Shown: in pieces, positions 36,040 to 44,607 of the stretch
Numbering within the stretch: the first letter of the stretch is position 1
Layout: each line of letters opens with the position of its first letter
NCBI RefSeq assembly: GCF_027213645.1
Contig: NZ_JAPWGL010000004.1
Location: 372,001-436,000, forward strand
Reading direction: 5' to 3'
Source of the DNA: Pedobacter rhodius
GTDB lineage: Bacteria; Bacteroidota; Bacteroidia; Sphingobacteriales; Sphingobacteriaceae
Length of the DNA: 64,000 nucleotides
The notes under the pieces: model-generated
The model's input: only the letters and a program-made list of their open reading frames with translations
Database searches by the model: none
Told to the model about the DNA's origin: nothing
Made by a program: the position numbers and the translations under genes

Positions 36040-37524
36040 ATGGAAAACTTTACAATGTTACAATATTTTCAGTGGTACTATCCTGCTGATGGCAGCCTGT
36101 GGAATAAAATGACTAAAGAGGCTAACCAACTTAAGGCCTTTGGCATTGATACTTTATGGCTACCCCCTGCACACAAGGGAATGGAGGGACAACAATCTCC
36201 TGGCTATGATGTATATGATCATTATGATTTAGGTGAATTTGATCAAAAAGGTAGTATTGCAACCAAATATGGAACCAAAGAAGAATTACTTCAGGCAATT
36301 AAGGCTGCTCAGCAAGCGGGACTTCAGGTTTACATGGATATTGTATTAAACCACCTGGGTGGTGCTGATGAGACAGAAAAGGTATTGGCGAGAAAGGTAA
36401 ATCCGGAAAACCGGCTTGAATTCATTTCTGAGGCGTATGAAATTAACGCATATACGAAATTTACATTTCCCGGCCGAAATGGAAAATATTCCGGTTTTGA
36501 ATGGGATTTTCAATGCTTTACAGGTGTAGACTTTGATGAAGCTACGGGAGAGTCGGCAATATACAGCATCCAAAACCAATATGGCGATGCATGGCAGGAT
36601 GTGCTCGATACAGAAAATGGCAATTATGATTATTTGATGCTTGCTGATGTAGACTTTAGAAACCCGAGTGTTACCGAGGAACTTAAAAGATGGGGCGAAT
36701 GGTTTCATAACACAGTAAATTTTGATGGTTTCAGGTTAGATGCAATTAAGCATATGCCACCGGGCTTTTTTAACGATTGGCTTGACCATATGCGCTCAGT
36801 TACCGGAAAAGAACTTTTCACGGTAGGTGAATATTGGTCGCCTGGAAAGCTGGATGACATGCTTAAATATATAGAAGCGACCGGAGAAAGAATGTCGTTG
36901 TTTGATGCATGCCTTCAAAACAATTTTTCAATTGCTTCTAAACAAGGTAATGGTTTTGATTTAACGAAGATTTTTGATGGCACATTGGTACAGGTGAAAC
37001 CTGAATTGGCGGTTACTTTAGTCGAAAACCACGATACCCAGCCCCTTCAATCGCTGGAGCAAACGGTAGACTACTGGTTTCGATCGCTTGCATATGCTTT
37101 AATTTTATTAAGGACAACCGGATACCCATGTATATTTTATCCTGATTTATATGGCGCGAATTATTGCGATAAAGGAAATGATGGTTCAGCACATGAAATC
37201 ACGCTCGAACCTGTTCCTCAGATTCAAACCCTTTTAGGTCTGCGGAAAAACAACGTTTATGGCGAACAGCAGGATTATTTCGATCATCCTAATTGTATCG
37301 GATGGACAGCTGGCGGAATTCCGGAAAAAGGTGGTTCGGGTATTGCCGTAATCCTTTCTAACGGCGATGCAGGTGTTAAAGATATGGAAATAGGAAAAGA
37401 ATTTGCGGGTAAAGTATTTAGAGACCGGTTAGGGAATGTCGAGCAGGAAGTATATATCAACGATGAAGGATGGGGAACTTTTCATTGTATGGCGGGTTCA
37501 GTATCTGCTTACACCGCTGATTAG
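36040..37524 (+). CDS. GH13 alpha-amylase, cytoplasmic type
   Basis: This 494-residue enzyme lacks a signal peptide, as in the GH13_5 intracellular amylases. The conserved regions are DIVLNHLGG (region I), GFRLDAIKH with nucleophile Asp234 (region II), VGEYW with acid/base Glu264 (region III) and VENHDTQ with Asp332 (region IV). It opens with the MLQYFQWYYPADGSLW motif of that subfamily and has the usual C-terminal beta domain. It should hydrolyse alpha-1,4 glucans or malto-oligosaccharides in the cytosol. It is monocistronic, with a hairpin element downstream. Confidence 0.92.
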   Translation: MENFTMLQYFQWYYPADGSLWNKMTKEANQLKAFGIDTLWLPPAHKGMEGQQSPGYDVYDHYDLGEFDQKGSIATKYGTKEELLQAIKAAQQAGLQVYMDIVLNHLGGADETEKVLARKVNPENRLEFISEAYEINAYTKFTFPGRNGKYSGFEWDFQCFTGVDFDEATGESAIYSIQNQYGDAWQDVLDTENGNYDYLMLADVDFRNPSVTEELKRWGEWFHNTVNFDGFRLDAIKHMPPGFFNDWLDHMRSVTGKELFTVGEYWSPGKLDDMLKYIEATGERMSLFDACLQNNFSIASKQGNGFDLTKIFDGTLVQVKPELAVTLVENHDTQPLQSLEQTVDYWFRSLAYALILLRTTGYPCIFYPDLYGANYCDKGNDGSAHEITLEPVPQIQTLLGLRKNNVYGEQQDYFDHPNCIGWTAGGIPEKGGSGIAVILSNGDAGVKDMEIGKEFAGKVFRDRLGNVEQEVYINDEGWGTFHCMAGSVSAYTAD

Positions 37525-37541
37525 CATCCTTTAAATAAAAA

Positions 37542-37646
37542 GAGGCTGTATCATAAATACTTTAATTCTGAATGGCCACGCTGCACTCGGCTTAAGCTAA
37601 GTTTCGAGATGGGTAGGATGACAATTCGTATTTTTGATACAGCCTC
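37542..37646. repeat. 105-base imperfect inverted-repeat element after the amylase gene
   Basis: GAGGCTGTATCA at 37542-37553 is complementary to TGATACAGCCTC at 37635-37646; the pairing extends to 18 of 19 positions. The roughly 67-base interior also contains shorter inverted segments. It probably acts as a terminator for the amylase gene. A related end, TTGATACAACCTC, occurs near 56790, so it may be a dispersed intergenic element. Confidence 0.6.
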
Positions 37647-37661
37647 CGGTTGAGGCGCAGA

Positions 37662-38105
37662 TCAAATCTGTATTTCTTTCATGCTATCTATAAATAGCTG
37701 TATAATTTTCGAGATGTGTTCAATTTCGTAATTCAGGTGTTTAAATTCTACCTGAGCCTGGTGAATGTTAAATATTTCTATAACGGATTCTTTATGTTCT
37801 GAAAGCAGGATTATGATTTTATCTATTTGATCGCCATTTGAAAGGGCTTTGAGCGGACCGCTTACCTTACAGTGCGTTGCCCAGGCACCTGTACCACCTG
37901 CATTCCAAATTTCTTTGGAGCAGAACAGAAATAAAAAGTTATCAAATGCATTAATCAGTGATACATGGCGTATGAAATACGCATGGTGTGCTTCCAGTCT
38001 TCTTGTTTGCTCATTTCTCCAAAAACGGTCAAATACCTCTCGTAAAGAACGTGCTTTAATAGCAGTGTCCAATAAATAAGTGTATAAAGCTTCACCCAAC
38101 ATCAT
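37662..38105 (-). CDS. Hypothetical helical protein downstream of kinase 2
   Basis: From the ATG at 38105 this 147-residue protein is soluble and helical, with ARSLREVFDRFWRNEQTRRL near the N terminus, a Gly/Trp segment WNAGGTGAWATHCKVSGPL in the middle and a long C-terminal helix. The frame extends 16 codons further to a GTG. No family recognised. It lies 124 bases downstream of the kinase gene at 38230 on the same strand, so it could share that transcript and belong to the peptide/two-component module. Confidence 0.55.
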   Translation of the reverse strand: MMLGEALYTYLLDTAIKARSLREVFDRFWRNEQTRRLEAHHAYFIRHVSLINAFDNFLFLFCSKEIWNAGGTGAWATHCKVSGPLKALSNGDQIDKIIILLSEHKESVIEIFNIHQAQVEFKHLNYEIEHISKIIQLFIDSMKEIQI

Positions 38106-38229
38106 ATTACCATTTTCAAATTTAGAGATAACACAAAGTTGAGTAAAAAGCACAAAAGTTAATACTGCGTTATACAGAACCTATGGTTTTCTATATCAAA
38201 CCTGTTATTTTCAGGAAATAGTTTTTTGT

Positions 38230-39357
38230 TTAATATAAAGCCAGGCCCAGATGCGCTTTTCCGGTAGATTCATATTGTATGGTGTTAACCGGAACTTCTA
38301 CCCTGGCACGAAAAACCTGCTCATCGGCCTCGAAACTACAACGTGCATCTTCGCCATAGGCAAAATGCAGGCGTTCGGTCACATTGCGAAGCCCTGCTTT
38401 ACTGGAATCACTTTTTGAATTGAGGTTCAGGCCGTTCAGGGTTTCCATAACCAGGTTATCATTTTCTATCCCAACATAAATCTGAACGCCAATTTCTTTG
38501 TCCGCCACATTTCCATGCTTAAAAATATTTTCGACCAGGGTCATCAGTATGAGGGGAACGAATTGCAGGGTTCCGGCTTCTTTATTGAAATCGACAATGA
38601 TATTCAGTTCCTGATTTTTTCTCAGTTGATAGAGGCGTATGAGTTTTTCAACTTGTTCCATTTCCGCCGAAAGCAGTATAAATTCTTCCTGCTCCGCAGA
38701 ATCTACCGCATACCTCATCATTTCAGATAAATTCATAATCGCATCTGCCGCATCCGGCGATTGTACACTAATGTTGTGGTAAACATAATCGAGGGTGTTG
38801 AAAAGAAAATGCGGATTTATCTGTGCTTTAAGAAAATCGTTATAAGCTTTTGAAAGTGCTCTTTTTGTCCGTTCATCTTCTATTATCAATTGAAGCCGCT
38901 GCTTTTCGAGCTCCAGACTAATATTTTTCTGTTTAATAAAGTTTTTGATAAAAAAATATGCCACTGCTATTCCAAATATGTATACGAAGCGGAAAAGGAT
39001 TTTGGCAATGTAATTTGAGTTGAGGGCTATTTCAATTTTTTTCCCAACCAGATTAAAATGGATAAGCAGTGTGTCTATCCAGTAATTAGCAAGTGTAAAA
39101 ATAACGAATAATGCAGCCACAGCTAATGGAAATTTCCAGATAGAAAAAATCAGGTTCTTAAAAGTCCATGGAAATACGAGGTCTCCGGCAAAATAAAACC
39201 AGGTGATAAGTAAAGCGTAATGCACGCCGTAATTCAGGAATGTACTTAAAGTTCCATTCATGGCCCAAACCACCCAAACTTCATAAGCAATAAATAATGA
39301 CCAGGCCAATATATGGAGCCAGTAATTTCTGTAATCACCTGAACTACTTTTATTCAT
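38230..39357 (-). CDS. LytS/YpdA-type sensor histidine kinase, locus 2
   Basis: From the ATG at 39357 the kinase has 375 residues: about four membrane segments in the first 140 residues, a coiled coil, the canonical His box KAQINPHFLFNTLDY (His183), and an ATPase domain with MTLVENIFKHGN and AGLRNVTERL. The frame is open for 27 more codons, but the alignment of the membrane region with the kinase at 19714 favours the internal Met. It is a paralogue of that kinase. A 50-residue Thr-rich peptide gene begins 93 bases away on the opposite strand. The cognate LytTR regulator lies on the far side of that peptide gene. Confidence 0.88.
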   Translation of the reverse strand: MNKSSSGDYRNYWLHILAWSLFIAYEVWVVWAMNGTLSTFLNYGVHYALLITWFYFAGDLVFPWTFKNLIFSIWKFPLAVAALFVIFTLANYWIDTLLIHFNLVGKKIEIALNSNYIAKILFRFVYIFGIAVAYFFIKNFIKQKNISLELEKQRLQLIIEDERTKRALSKAYNDFLKAQINPHFLFNTLDYVYHNISVQSPDAADAIMNLSEMMRYAVDSAEQEEFILLSAEMEQVEKLIRLYQLRKNQELNIIVDFNKEAGTLQFVPLILMTLVENIFKHGNVADKEIGVQIYVGIENDNLVMETLNGLNLNSKSDSSKAGLRNVTERLHFAYGEDARCSFEADEQVFRARVEVPVNTIQYESTGKAHLGLALY

Positions 39358-39450
39358 GAGATATAAATATTTTATATAGAAAACATAACATACTGTATAA
39401 CAACTTATTAAATCATTTCGTGCAAGGCTAATTTTCATTAAAAAAACAAT
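39358..39450. promoter_or_regulatory. 93-base divergent regulatory region, locus 2
   Basis: This region separates the start codons of kinase 2 (minus) and precursor 2 (plus). It contains a direct repeat ATAACA at 39385-39390 and 39397-39402, one about every 12 bases, as expected for LytTR-type binding sites that contact the same face of DNA. No clean TAnnTTTG element is present, which fits a promoter that needs an activator. Confidence 0.35.
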
Positions 39451-39603
39451 ATGAAAAAGCCAGCAATCACATTAACAAAAAAAACAGTTTTCGTTTATAA
39501 ATCAGTAAAAACTACTTCTGATTTCAGAGCTACAAAAGCAACTGATCCATTAACCAATACAACAACCATTACCGTGAGCAGTGCAGTATGCATTGATTAC
39601 TAA
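39451..39603 (+). CDS. Candidate RiPP (lanthipeptide-type) precursor peptide 2, 50 residues
   Basis: ATG at 39451, TAA at 39601-39603. The leader half is basic (MKKPAITLTKKTVFVYKSVK). The tail from about residue 28 is Thr/Ser-rich (TDPLTNTTTITVSS), followed by a single Cys47 and the end IDY. Eight Ser/Thr lie in residues 31-44. One Cys allows a single lanthionine-type ring if LanB-dehydrated residues are cyclised. It lies between the regulator and kinase genes of a LytTR/LytS system but on the opposite strand. It resembles the peptide at 19483 in its basic K-K start, its T-D pair and its T-I-T motif. It is too short for routine ORF callers and may be missing from annotations. Confidence 0.68.
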   Translation: MKKPAITLTKKTVFVYKSVKTTSDFRATKATDPLTNTTTITVSSAVCIDY

Positions 39604-39624
39604 ATTATCGAGCCAGGCGAAAAA

Positions 39625-40371
39625 TTATTTACGCCTGGCTTTTATCAGTTTCGAATCAACAAAATCGTTAAAATACTTTTTATAATACTCCCCTACCGTA
39701 ATGCGCGTTCCGTTCTGCATCTTTATGGCACTTCCTTCAATGTATTCTATATATTCGGGAGCGATGATAAAACTTCTTTGAAACTGCATAAACCAATCGA
39801 ACTGGTTTAATTTTTTTGATACTTCTGAAAGAGACATATAAGTAGTAATACTTTTACTTAATGTATGTATCTGTACATAATTTAAACGGCTTTCTACCGC
39901 AACGATATCTTTATAGCGAATCTTTACCAGGCGCAGGTTATCTTCTTTGCTCTTAATAAACATGTAATCTCCGCTGTCTTCACTTTCTGTTTCTATAATT
40001 TTCTGTGGAAAGAGTTTATTTATTGTTTTAATAAATTTTGCTAAAGAATAAGGTTTAAGCAGGAAATCATCTGCCTCTACCTCGAATGCTTCGTAGGCGT
40101 ACTTACTGTGTGCAGTAGTAAAAACAAGTTTATTAGTTTTAGGTTTTACAGATTCTCCGAGCTCAATCCCCGTAATTCCCGGCATATCTACATCTAACAA
40201 AATTAAATCCACATTATTTCCAGATGAGATATCAAGCATTGCTCTTACAGGATCTGTATATGTTTTAACAACCTCCAGCGCTGGTATAGCAGTCATATAA
40301 CGCTTCAACCCTTCTATAGCATGGGGTTCATCATCAACAATGATACAGCTTATCTTCTTTTCGTTTTTCAT
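39625..40371 (-). CDS. LytTR-family response regulator, locus 2
   Basis: From the ATG at 40371 the regulator has 248 residues: a receiver with Asp13/Asp14/Glu15, phospho-acceptor Asp60 (LILLDVDMP), a Thr in VFTTAHS and Lys in LLKPY, then a LytTR domain (about 145-240) with IVAVESRLNYVQIHT and FMQFQRSFIIAPEYI. The longer frame to 40419 would add 16 residues that do not fit the fold. It is a paralogue of the regulator at 20799. Its gene ends 21 bases from the end of the convergent precursor 2 gene. Confidence 0.92.
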   Translation of the reverse strand: MKNEKKISCIIVDDEPHAIEGLKRYMTAIPALEVVKTYTDPVRAMLDISSGNNVDLILLDVDMPGITGIELGESVKPKTNKLVFTTAHSKYAYEAFEVEADDFLLKPYSLAKFIKTINKLFPQKIIETESEDSGDYMFIKSKEDNLRLVKIRYKDIVAVESRLNYVQIHTLSKSITTYMSLSEVSKKLNQFDWFMQFQRSFIIAPEYIEYIEGSAIKMQNGTRITVGEYYKKYFNDFVDSKLIKARRK

Positions 40372-40792
40372 CACATATAAAGATAATGGGTTTCTACTGC
40401 ACAAAATAGTTTTTAGCATCTATTTCCTCAAAAACTTACTAATCATATAGAAAAACTATGATTTCATCCTGAATTTAATGGGTTTTATAATTCAAAAAAC
40501 TGAGGTAATAAGCTGTCGCTCATTACCTTCATTTTATTTGAATTCATTTTGTGAATATCTTTTTTGTAAATACATAATATTCAGTAAGCAGGTATATTAT
40601 TTACAATAAAAAATCAAACCGACTTTCTTTGGAAGAACATTTTTATAATTTAAAAATTAGCTGACCCACATAAGCATCCGCTAATAAATGCTACAAGTAA
40701 AACTTACAAATGCAACTAAGGTCCAGAAAAAAAACATTGATTTTAGATAAAATACTCAAAGCTAATGTACCGTGCTTTTCGTAATTTTCGAG
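40372..40792. other. Intergenic region, nothing recognised
   Basis: About 420 AT-rich bases between the divergent LytTR and esterase genes. No convincing short gene, promoter consensus or hairpin seen. Confidence 0.4.
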
Positions 40793-42751
40793 ATGTATAA
40801 AATTAAATTCTTAATCTTCCTCTTTTTTCTAAGTACTGCAAGTCAGGCAGAAATTAAACTCCCAAATCTGGTTGGCAGTAATATGGTTTTGCAACGCGAT
40901 AAGCCAATTAAACTTTGGGGTTATGGAAAAATCGGAGAAAAAATTCAAATTGCATTTGCAGGTAAAAATGTAAAAACCGTTGTTAACGCTAATGGTAAAT
41001 GGCAGGTTGTTTTACCTAAAATGCAGGCTGGAGGTCCTTTCGAGATGGTTCTGCAAGGTGAAAATAAAATCACGCTATCAAACATTTTAATTGGCGATGT
41101 ATGGCTTTGTTCAGGTCAATCCAACATGGAGTTTAACCTTCAGGATGCATTAAATTCGGATAATGAGGTTAGGCAGGCAAACTATCCTCAAATTAGATTA
41201 TACAGCATTGATAAACAGATTTCACTTACCCAGAAAGACGATAGCAAGGGAAACTGGAATTTATGTACACCGGAAAATGCAAAATACTTTCCGGCTATTG
41301 GTTACTTTTTCGGAAGAAGGATTAACCTGGATTTAAAGGTGCCCGTTGGTTTAATTAATGCAAGCTGGGGCGGTACCGTAATCGAAAGCTGGATAAGCAG
41401 TGAGGGATTATCTGGCGAAGAAACCTTTGGCGAAAAAGCAAAGGAAGTTTCAAAATTTGATACAGCCGCTTACAATCAAAAACAACGGCTACTGAACAAA
41501 CAATGGGTAGAAGATTTTAATAAACAAGACGACGGTCTAAAAAATGGCGAATATGTTTGGGCAAATGAGAATGCTTCGAACTGGAACAGCATTAACTTAC
41601 CAAGCGGATGGGAGTTTACCGGCAAGCCTGATTTATGGGAAATGGATGGCATTGTCTGGTTTAAGAAAGAGATTGAACTTAATGAGAATGACCTAAAAAA
41701 CGATGCTTTACTCAACTTAGGCGTAATCTTAAACGCCGATGAGACCTTTTTCAACGGAGAATTGATAGGTAAAACCGGAGATTCCTGGGGTAAAATCCGT
41801 AATTATACCATTCCGCAAAAACTTTTAAAAATCGGAAAAAATGTAATTACCGTTCGGATAGAAAATTACGGGGGTGACGGTGGTTTTATGAGTAAAGCAG
41901 ATTTATTTTATTTAAACACCAATGAAAGAAAAACGACTCTGGCTGGCGCATGGAAATATAAAATTGGCTATAAATTAAGCAACTATAACCGGCCTGAAAA
42001 ACAAATTAGTCCGAACACCTTACCGACGCTGATGTATAATAATATGATTAGCCCGGTTGTTAATTTTAGTATTAAAGGTGTTTTGTGGTATCAGGGTGAA
42101 AGCAATTGGGACAGAGGCTATCAATACCGGGCGCTTTTTCCAAGAATGATTTCAGATTGGAGAACAAAATTTAAAGATAAAAATTTCCCCTTTTTATTTG
42201 TACAACTGGCCAATTACCATAAAAAAAACGATAGTCCTGCCGATTCTTATTGGGCAGAAGTTAGGGAAGCACAAGATTTAACCCAAAAGGTTAATAACAC
42301 CGGAATGGTTACAGCAATAGATGTTGGTGATCCGGCAAATATTCATCCTAAAAATAAACAGGAAGTAGGCCGGAGATTGGCTTTGCTGGCAGAAAAACAG
42401 GTATACCATTTACCTGTAGATTCTTTAAGTGCTGCATACGAAAGTTTTACGGTGAAAGACAAATCGATTATTATCCAAATTAAAACTGTTTACGATGGAC
42501 TTAAATCAAAATCAGGTACACCTGGAAACTTTCAGATAGCAGGAGCAGACAAAATCTGGTATTGGGCTACGGCTAAAATTACTGCTAAAAATACAATTGA
42601 AGTTTCAAGTGAAAAGGTTGAAAAACCAGTGGCGGTACGCTATGCCTGGGAAGACAATCCGGCCGATGCTAATGTTATCAACTCGAAAGGTTTTCCGCTA
42701 TTCCCTTTCCGAACGGATGATTGGAATGGGGTTACCTATGGGAAGAAATAA
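40793..42751 (+). CDS. Sialate O-acetylesterase-like (SASA) secreted esterase
   Basis: From the ATG at 40793 the enzyme has 652 residues with a signal peptide (about 1-19). The SGNH-type esterase domain has the nucleophile Ser in CSGQSNMEF (about residue 107), an SWGGTVIESW segment, and the Asp/His pair in DVGDPANIHPKNKQ (about residue 515). An inserted beta-sandwich (about 240-400) is usual for this family. Enzymes annotated as sialate esterases in plant-glycan loci often remove acetyl groups from hemicellulose. Its position next to a mannan PUL suggests deacetylation of mannan, but the strands differ and no shared transcript is proven. Confidence 0.85.
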   Translation: MYKIKFLIFLFFLSTASQAEIKLPNLVGSNMVLQRDKPIKLWGYGKIGEKIQIAFAGKNVKTVVNANGKWQVVLPKMQAGGPFEMVLQGENKITLSNILIGDVWLCSGQSNMEFNLQDALNSDNEVRQANYPQIRLYSIDKQISLTQKDDSKGNWNLCTPENAKYFPAIGYFFGRRINLDLKVPVGLINASWGGTVIESWISSEGLSGEETFGEKAKEVSKFDTAAYNQKQRLLNKQWVEDFNKQDDGLKNGEYVWANENASNWNSINLPSGWEFTGKPDLWEMDGIVWFKKEIELNENDLKNDALLNLGVILNADETFFNGELIGKTGDSWGKIRNYTIPQKLLKIGKNVITVRIENYGGDGGFMSKADLFYLNTNERKTTLAGAWKYKIGYKLSNYNRPEKQISPNTLPTLMYNNMISPVVNFSIKGVLWYQGESNWDRGYQYRALFPRMISDWRTKFKDKNFPFLFVQLANYHKKNDSPADSYWAEVREAQDLTQKVNNTGMVTAIDVGDPANIHPKNKQEVGRRLALLAEKQVYHLPVDSLSAAYESFTVKDKSIIIQIKTVYDGLKSKSGTPGNFQIAGADKIWYWATAKITAKNTIEVSSEKVEKPVAVRYAWEDNPADANVINSKGFPLFPFRTDDWNGVTYGKK

Positions 42752-42770
42752 ACCGATATTTTAACGTCTA

Positions 42771-43400
42771 ACTCCTCGGCTGTGTTTCACCGACCATGGG
42801 GTTGACTTAAGGTCATCTCGATCCGATAGCTATCGGATGAAGCGCAGCGAAATGGAGAGATCTTTGAAACGAACTCTTTTTCCTAATTACAAAGATTTCT
42901 CGACTCCGTTGTACTTCGCTCGAAATGACGACCATGTATATGTAATGAAAAGGTAGCTAACTCCCATAGCTCCTCGGTCTGTGTCTTACAGACCGAAACT
43001 AAACTTAATGTTTATGGCCTGTGAAACACAGACCGGAACGAGAATAATCATGATGGGTCGGTGCGCCACCGACCATGGGGTTGACTTAACGTCATCTTGA
43101 TCTGATAAGCTATCGGATGAAGCGCAGCGAAATGGAGAGATCTTTGAAACGAACTCTTTTTCCTAATTACAAAGATTTCTCGACTCCGTTGTACTTCGCT
43201 CGAAAAGACGACCATGTATATGTAATGAAAAGGTAGCTAACTCCAATAATTCCTCGGTCTGTGTCTTACAGACCGAAACTAAACTAACTTCCCGGCCTTT
43301 GGCTCACAGACCGGAACAAGAATAATGATGATGGTCGGTGCGCCATCGACCATGGGCTTGCACTTAATCTTTGAGACACAGGCCATGGGTACAGGAGACG
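42771..43400. repeat. Two-copy ~278-bp tandem repeat with palindromic core
   Basis: Two near-identical units (from about 42788 and 43067) and the start of a third (from about 43344) have a period of 277-279 bases. Each unit contains a palindrome around TCCGATAGCTATCGGA (42822-42837; degraded in copy 2 at about 43102-43117), a GCGCAGCGAAATGGAGAG block, and complementary GACCGAAAC/GTTTC-type ends. No open frame spans it. It separates convergent genes and looks like an expanded dispersed intergenic element. Confidence 0.8.
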
Positions 43401-43415
43401 AATTGAAGATGAAAC

Positions 43416-44606
43416 CTACGCAATTCTTCTGATTAATTCTATACAGGCCCGGCTATTATGATAAGGGCATTTCCAAATCCCGACTTTATCTTCGTTTGGC
43501 ATAATTTCACCTTGCGCCGTTATACCCCAGAACCATTCGCCTTTTTTGTAATTGATAATATTATCCTTTATGAAAGTCCAGTTTTTTAAGCTGATTTTCA
43601 AGAAATCTTCATCGTTTGATATTTGCCATGCATTAAAAAAACCAACCATAGCTTCTGCCTGTACCCACCAGTGTTTCTCTTTAATCAGATGGTTTTCAGA
43701 TGGGTCATATTCATACCACAAACTCCCGTCTGCATCCAGGCCGTTTTTTGAAACACCGGCCATTTTTAAGGAGATAGATTTTATGGATTCAATCAATGTT
43801 TCGTCATGAACAACTCCGGCAGCTTCGAGTAATAACCAGGCCGCTTCAATATCATGTCCGTAAGAAATTATAGCTGATTTTGCTTTCCAGTTTTCATCAA
43901 AGAACAGAATTAAATTTCCGGTTTCCGGATCGACAATATGCACCTTAAAATTTTCAACTAATTCAATAATCCTGTTCTTCAGGCGTTCGTTTGGCCAGAT
44001 GCGGTAAAGCGTTGTAAAGGCTTCCAAAACATGCAAATGCGTGTTCATTGTTTTCTTTTCATTTGCATCCTTTTCACTTAAACGCAAATCGTTCAGCGAT
44101 TTCCAGTCTCTGGTAAAAGCTTCAAAATAGCCGCCTTTAACCTGATCATAACTGTGATCAATTAAATTAATGTATAGCTTAATTGCCCTTTCTTTTGCCG
44201 CTTCATCTTTACTTGCTAAATAATATTCGCTTAACGCATAAATTGTAAAAGCTATGGCATAAACTTGCTTTTTTGTATCAACAGGATTCCCTTTTGCATC
44301 AAGCAGCCAATAAACGCCGCCAAATGCTTTATCAATAAAAAATTCTGTAATGTATTGAAAAGCACGATGCGCAACCGCCAGGTATTCCGGATTTGCTTGT
44401 AAATTATATGCCGCAGAGAAAGACCATAGAATTCTGGCATTCAACACACTGCCTTTTGGCGCAGCGTAGTCAATATGATTATCATTATCAACTTTCCCGA
44501 CAAAACCCCCATTAATTTCATCAATAGTGAAATTTTTCCAATAGCTCAGAATATTTTCCAATTCTGAGCTTAATTCTTTTTTATATTGTTGTAAATCTAA
44601 TTTCAA
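43416..44606 (-). CDS. AGE-family 2-epimerase, probable mannobiose/cellobiose 2-epimerase
   Basis: The 396-residue cytoplasmic enzyme is an (alpha/alpha)6 barrel of the N-acylglucosamine 2-epimerase family. Histidines that are catalytic in cellobiose 2-epimerases are present: His190 in NTHLHVLEAF, His251 in SYGHDIEAAW and His383 in KCPYHNSRACIE. It should interconvert beta-1,4-mannobiose and mannosyl-glucose. It follows the GH130 gene by one base, the known gene partnership for bacterial mannobiose catabolism, which supports this substrate over cellobiose. Confidence 0.88.
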   Translation of the reverse strand: MKLDLQQYKKELSSELENILSYWKNFTIDEINGGFVGKVDNDNHIDYAAPKGSVLNARILWSFSAAYNLQANPEYLAVAHRAFQYITEFFIDKAFGGVYWLLDAKGNPVDTKKQVYAIAFTIYALSEYYLASKDEAAKERAIKLYINLIDHSYDQVKGGYFEAFTRDWKSLNDLRLSEKDANEKKTMNTHLHVLEAFTTLYRIWPNERLKNRIIELVENFKVHIVDPETGNLILFFDENWKAKSAIISYGHDIEAAWLLLEAAGVVHDETLIESIKSISLKMAGVSKNGLDADGSLWYEYDPSENHLIKEKHWWVQAEAMVGFFNAWQISNDEDFLKISLKNWTFIKDNIINYKKGEWFWGITAQGEIMPNEDKVGIWKCPYHNSRACIELIRRIA

Positions 44607-44607
44607 A

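Noticed and set aside
42771..43400. CRISPR array
   Set aside because: The repeat period is about 278 bases with only two copies; there are no short repeats with unique spacers and no cas genes.
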